NCBI GenBank assembly: GCA_020543525.1
Contig: JAHYIO010000028.1
Coordinates: 1-64,000, forward strand
Reading direction: 5' to 3'
DNA from: Coriolopsis trogii
Taxonomy: Eukaryota > Basidiomycota > Agaricomycetes > Polyporales > Polyporaceae
Length of the DNA: 64,000 bases
Part shown: positions 59,530 through 64,000 of the stretch, in pieces
Layout: each line of letters begins with the position of its first letter
Numbering within the stretch: the first letter of the stretch is position 1
Program-made: the position numbers and the translations under genes
Notes under the pieces: generated by a model
Databases searched by the model: none
Seen by the model: the letters and a program-made list of their open reading frames with translations, nothing else
What the model was told of the DNA's origin: nothing

Positions 59530-60409
59530 TTGCCTTGCACCGCGCGGGACGGCGTCAGCAGCAGAAAGTACGACCGGTACTACGACCATCCGCTCCGGAA
59601 CGCGTCGCTCGCGTCCAGTGCGAGCAGCTATTCCATCACTGTCACCGACGCGGACGCAGACGCGGACTTGCCGGTGCACGCGCATGCATACTCGGACCCG
59701 CACCTGTACGCACAGAGAGAGAGAGACGCGTACGCAGCGGTGGAAGCGCACGTGAACGCGCCCGGGCACGCATACGCATACGCACACTCGGACGCAGACC
59801 CGGATCCGGACGCAGACGTGGAGATGGCGCAGCTGCGAGAGGAGATGAACGTGGACGAGGCAGACGGGCTGATGGCGACGCGCGAGCGGGCGTTGGGGGA
59901 GGGCGGAGGTGCGGCGGACGAGAGGGAGGAGCGCAAGGTGCTGAGGAAGAAGACGACAGGTGAGGGGCGCGCTTGGGTCTTGCGGTGGGTGATGGATAGG
60001 AGGCGTGATTGATGGGTTTGAGCAGCGCGGTATCCTCGAAGCAGCACGTACAGCACCAACTCGCAATATGAGGTGGGTCTTTCTTGTGCTGTGGAGGTTG
60101 CATGCACGATTTGGCTGACGCGGAGGTCTGTCTATGTCTGCGCTCGGAGTCGTAGAGGTCGTGGTATGTAGTCAAAGTCCGACGTTGAAGTTGTTTTGTG
60201 CTAAACAGTAGTTCTGTCTGCCAGGTGGAGGATAGGGAAGGTTAGTTTCGCGATTGGAGCGCGCTAGCGTGCGAGGTTCCCGTACGCGTACTCACCCTGA
60301 TCGCCAGAAACCTCTCATCATATGTCTCGCTATCGGCACGATTGTGGTTGTCATCGGACTAGGGGTCTTCCTTGTCGTATGGGCAGAGCGTTATCAGAAT
60401 ACGTCCTGA
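59530..60409 (+). CDS. Probable single-pass membrane protein, exon phases unresolved
   Basis: A main exon of about 150 codons (from before 59,530 to a GTGAGG donor near 59,960) encodes a Ser-rich stretch, Asp-Ala repeats (TDADADADLP), a Tyr/His/Ala-rich part and an acidic-basic helix. Two short exon candidates follow (about 60,010-60,063 and 60,225-60,240). A last exon 60,308-60,409 reads KPLIICLAIGTIVVVIGLGV, then FLVVWAERYQNTS and a stop, a clear membrane helix. The phases agree for the last three exons only if the small exons read RNMR-WRIGK. The join to the main exon is then one base out, so an exon border or a base may be wrong. The start is also unknown. No family recognised. Confidence 0.45.
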
Positions 60410-62279
60410 ACAAGTGCGACAGGTTGCATTTTGTGAAGATGGGAGTATGTGGAATTGGACTGACGCATGTATTTTATGCCTCTGTGCTGGGATTAGATAG
60501 TACGTGTACGTATTGTAGTCATCTCGTGCTGGATGATTGTCAAGTGGGAGCTCACGTAGCATTTGCTCACCTGCACGAATGTTACCCTTCACAGCCTGAT
60601 TCGACGCTACCTCGTCCCACTCAGGCTGTAGGCCGAGAGCGACTTGGAACGCGACCTCGCCGCACTTTCAGCGACCAAGTGCAGCCGTGCTACACACATA
60701 CGGGCGAGGCCTACCCACGACGTGCGAGCGGAGACAGCGTGATGAATCGGGTGCCGCCAGAACCCGCGCGGATCCCTGGAACGCACGCGTTAGAGATGCC
60801 ATGTCAGGTCTCTGCGAAGTCTCTCGACGCTCTCGGCACTTCCCAAGGTGGGCGTTGAGCGGGGACAAGCGCGGTGTAGCGGTAGCTGCCTGGGCTCCTA
60901 GAGAATCACCGCATGTGGCCAATGGCCACTGTGACAAGGTGATTCATCGCCTGTCGGAGTTTGGTCTCCTCCTATCTATGGCCATTCCTGGGTGTGCACA
61001 AGGACGTCCTGATTATGGTATGCAGCCCAGACAGTGGGGACCATGCGCTCCTGCTGGAGAATACAGGTCAGACGCCGTGTGAAGGACGCTGAAGTGCGGA
61101 GATGAAAACGGAGCACTCTCGTGGGATCGCAGACGAGCTGGTGGCGGCTCCGACAAGCAAGGGGTTGACGAGAAGGGAGAAGGCTGAGGCACAGCTGAGC
61201 TCCGATGGAACCTGCCAATGTATGGGTGCAAAACGTACGCGTCCTGTTCAAACGGAGTCTGGAAGTACAGAGTACAAGGGGCAAGGGATGTCGATGCGTA
61301 CCTTGGTACCAAGAGAAGTCGGAGGGCGAGCGATCCCATATCGGAACCCGAGTTGTAAGACGCCAGGTACACTCATTTATAGGTCAAAGTTAGAGTTTGG
61401 GTGGCCCATCGTTATCTTGTTCATTCTGTTTATGGTGCCATGTCAAGCGGACGCAGTACGGGCATGCCAGTGCCTCGCGGGCTGGCAGCTTCGTTATGCT
61501 TAGTACCGCCAGTGTTGAGTCCTTGAGTCTCTATGCAATGCATGAGAGAATTGAAAATCTTCGTACGAATCTGATGAGGAGCGACATACAGACCTTGTTG
61601 CAGGCTCCACCTTCTCGTTAACGTTCAGAGGCAAAGGCTTGAGTTGCACAGACTGCGCAGGGTTATCACGTGGCCCGTGCTAACAACGAATCGCCTTGAG
61701 CGCCCACGAGGTGTTGCTGTCGTTTGCCATGATCTCCTCGAGGCTGCCTGCTTCGATTTGACGCATACACACTGCCATCGCATACGCGCTAGGTGAGTGT
61801 CAACCTGAGTACAATGAGCTCCAGCTGATGCCTCTGCACAAAGTGCAAATGAAAGTTCTATAATCTGCATGCAGCCAACCGCAGATCGCCCGCCATGTCA
61901 CAGGAAGTTGTGCCAACATCTTAAGCCCCGGTAGGGCACGGCACGCAAATGTGACTGTACCCAATGCCGAGCTCACCGGCAGACTCTAGAGCCCGCGATC
62001 CTCAATGCGGCCACAGTAGACGCATGGCGGACGCCGTCCCACGCAACCGCCGGTCGAACGCTCCGATTCCCAGAGTTGGAGCACTGACCGCTCAGCTTCT
62101 GCAGCCCAAGCGTTCTCCGTGGGGATACCGCGGACATGGACTCGGCATTTCCGATATAGGACACGCTTCTCGCCCGTCTTCCCGAGGGACATATAGATAG
62201 CAGGGTACGCCACGCCACCCTACAGCCTGCTCGTTCGTCGTCGTCCCCCACGTCCGAGCGACGCTCAACTCCGTCCACT
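60410..62279. other. About 1.9 kb without a recognised gene
   Basis: Only short frames without domains or splice support. The last part is the upstream region of the DUF6534 gene. Confidence 0.4.
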
Positions 62280-64000
62280 ATGCTCACACTCGACAACACC
62301 CTTGGCGCTGCGTTTCTTGGTATGTCCAGTGTGCTCTGCATCGAGATTTTGGCGGCTCACGAGTCGTTGGCAGGCACTGTAGCAACTTCCGTGTATGTTG
62401 ATCGAGCATCAGTTTCGGCGGATATGACTGATGTTTTCTCAGCTTCTACGGCATCACAGTCATTCAAACATACATCTACTTCAAGCGGAATGGATCGGAC
62501 CCCACATATCTGAAGCTCTTGGTGAGTACGATGTACATCGCGGCCGATGTTCGAGGTTATCCATCCCATTTCAGGTCTTTTTCCTATGGTCAGCATCATA
62601 TCAGGGGGGTTCCGGTGCAGACATTGACCAAAGACATGGTGGCTCAGGCTGTTAGACAGTCTACATCTAGCCCTTGTCACGCAAGCCGTATATTTCTATG
62701 CGGTCATCAATTTCTCCAACGTGCTGGAGCTGCTGATTCCAACATGGTGCGCCGGAAGCCGTCCAATCTCTAAGGCTGGCGTGTTGACTAATCATATACT
62801 GCAGGAGCATTATAGTAAGCTAATATCATACGCGAAATGAGGAGATTGTTGATTATCGTACAATTGCGGCAGGCACAGATACTGGTGACTGTGAGTATTC
62901 CGCTTGGCAAGTAACCTCTGTCTTATGCCAATTTACAGGGTGTCAGTGATCTTGCTGTCAGGGCGTAAGTGACAGTCACTGGTTGAGTTCTTTTCTCATC
63001 CTGATGACTTCACACAGGGTGTTCTGTCAACGAGTGTGGAAATGTACGTATTATTCAAAACCATGTTGGCGCAATGGCTGACCGACCTACATCCAGTAAG
63101 CAATAGGAATTGGGGCCTCATGATCGCGATCGTATGTGCCGACATCCATAGTACTGATGAGTTCAGCTAATGCGTTCTTATAGATCATCTCGACTGCCGT
63201 CGCATTCGGTAGGTTCTACCATTAGATATTCTGTTCCTCGGTGAATTGATGACTTGCTTTCTCACAGGAGGCAGCATCGGTGAGTAAGAGAACCAGTGTC
63301 CCAACCCCCGGAACGAGACTGACAATTTGATGAATAGCGTTCACAGTAAAAGGGTGCGTCATAGACCACGTCAATTGGTACCTGCGCCACCTGACCTCTG
63401 ATCACCCAGATTTGAACTGACGAACTTCGAGGGAATGGCCAAGATATCCGTAAGTTTGTGCACCCTCGTTTTCGGTGCGAAGTCTTACCGTGAGCGTGCA
63501 GCCCATCATGTACATCAGTCTCGGGGCGGGAGTCGTAGCGGACGTCCTCATTGCAGCGTCCATGTGTACCCTGCTGGCTAAGCGCAGGACAGGCTTCTCA
63601 AGGTATGACGTCTTTGCGGTATTGATAGCGACGTACGTGCTCATACCTAGTCTTCACAGGACTGACTCAATAGTCCGGGTTCTAATATTGTACAGCATAA
63701 ACACTGGCGCTCTCACCAGGTGAGTTTTGTGTTGGCATTCGCGCTCTACATCTGCGTGACGATGCGACTGTCTTCCACAATTACAGTCTAGGTGCACTCT
63801 TGACCCTCATTACGGTACGTGATCTTCGTCATGTAGGCGTGCGACATGATGTTGACTTGATTTGTTTAGTATGCGACCATGCCATACAACTTCATTTTCA
63901 TCGCTTTCTACTTTGTCCTGCCCAAGCGTATGCTATTTCAGGTTTTCTCACTCACACCTTACTCATTGCCGCATGGCAGTCTTCCTGAACTCGTTACTCG
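62280..64000 (+). CDS. DUF6534 multi-pass membrane protein, 3' end beyond the window
   Basis: Starts at ATG 62,280 with MLTLDNTLGAAFLG, closely like the gene at 47,613. Exon pieces in order are FYGITVIQTYIYFKRNGSDP, YLKLLVFFLW, AVYFYAVINFSNVLELLIP, RVFCQRVWK, NRNWGLMIAI, IISTAVAFGGGS, PIMYISLGAGVVADVLIAAS, LLAKRRTGFSR, TDSIVRVLILYSINTGAL, and LGALLTLIT followed by YATMPYNFIFIAFYFVLPK. These match the DUF6534 helices in the expected order. The final helix and tail (the LNSLLATLNAR region) lie past 64,000. Introns are about 50-60 nt and some exons are tiny, so the exact borders are not all fixed. Function unknown; membrane location inferred from the helices. Confidence 0.82.

Noticed and set aside
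1..64000. CRISPR arrays, tRNA or rRNA genes, viral or transposase genes
   Set aside because: Looked for by eye on both strands; no regular spacer array, tRNA clover pattern with B box, rRNA core or transposase/reverse transcriptase motif was recognised.

Overview
The window looks like nuclear DNA of a basidiomycete fungus, most likely an agaricomycete close to the Polyporales. This rests on: many GT-AG introns of about 50-70 nt with CTRAY-like branch sites; very short exons; GC-rich coding DNA; two members of the basidiomycete membrane family DUF6534; a protein of the KLVGWP type that I recall as common in agaricomycetes; and standard eukaryotic genes (VAMP7 and synaptobrevin R-SNAREs, Sec61 beta, Mo25/Hym1, GLE1). 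No bacterial, phage or CRISPR feature was seen.

Left part (1 to about 28,085): a direct tandem array of a unit of about 9.05-9.16 kb. Three nearly complete units start at about 1, 9,159 and 18,211, and a detached fragment of a fourth lies at 27,474-28,085. Each unit carries, on the minus strand, a large RING-finger, coiled-coil, Ser/Pro-rich gene that crosses the unit border. On the plus strand it carries a battered protein-kinase pseudogene with nested internal duplications, then a candidate multi-exon gene ending in a KLVGWP-type open exon. The RING copies differ: copy A (cut by the left edge) has a 1-nt frameshift, B and C are open, and D is rearranged. A single, older paralogue (32,941-35,225) with the same intron phases sits just right of the array, so the array probably arose from a local duplication. 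Both forms need a 4-nt microexon to keep frame.

Middle part (28-48 kb): a divergent pair of secretory-pathway genes, VAMP7 (minus) and SBH1/Sec61 beta (plus), then the RING paralogue. About 6 kb follow with no convincing gene. Then come a Mo25/Hym1 scaffold gene (minus) with two GC-AG introns, an F-box/LRR-like gene (plus) and a DUF6534 membrane protein (minus).

Right part (48-64 kb): an F-box-like gene (minus) divergent from the mRNA-export factor GLE1 (plus), a 1,258-residue CAMKL-type Ser/Thr kinase with a long disordered tail (plus), a synaptobrevin of the Snc/VAMP2 type whose start codon is split by an intron, a poorly resolved single-pass membrane protein, and the 5' part of a second DUF6534 gene running off the right edge. 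Spliced models for VAMP7, SBH1, the RING paralogue, RING copies B and C, Mo25, F-box/LRR, F-box-like, GLE1, the kinase and SNC were assembled by hand, and each gives a whole number of codons. The array section is dominated by duplication and decay, while the right two thirds is a mostly ordinary housekeeping neighbourhood.
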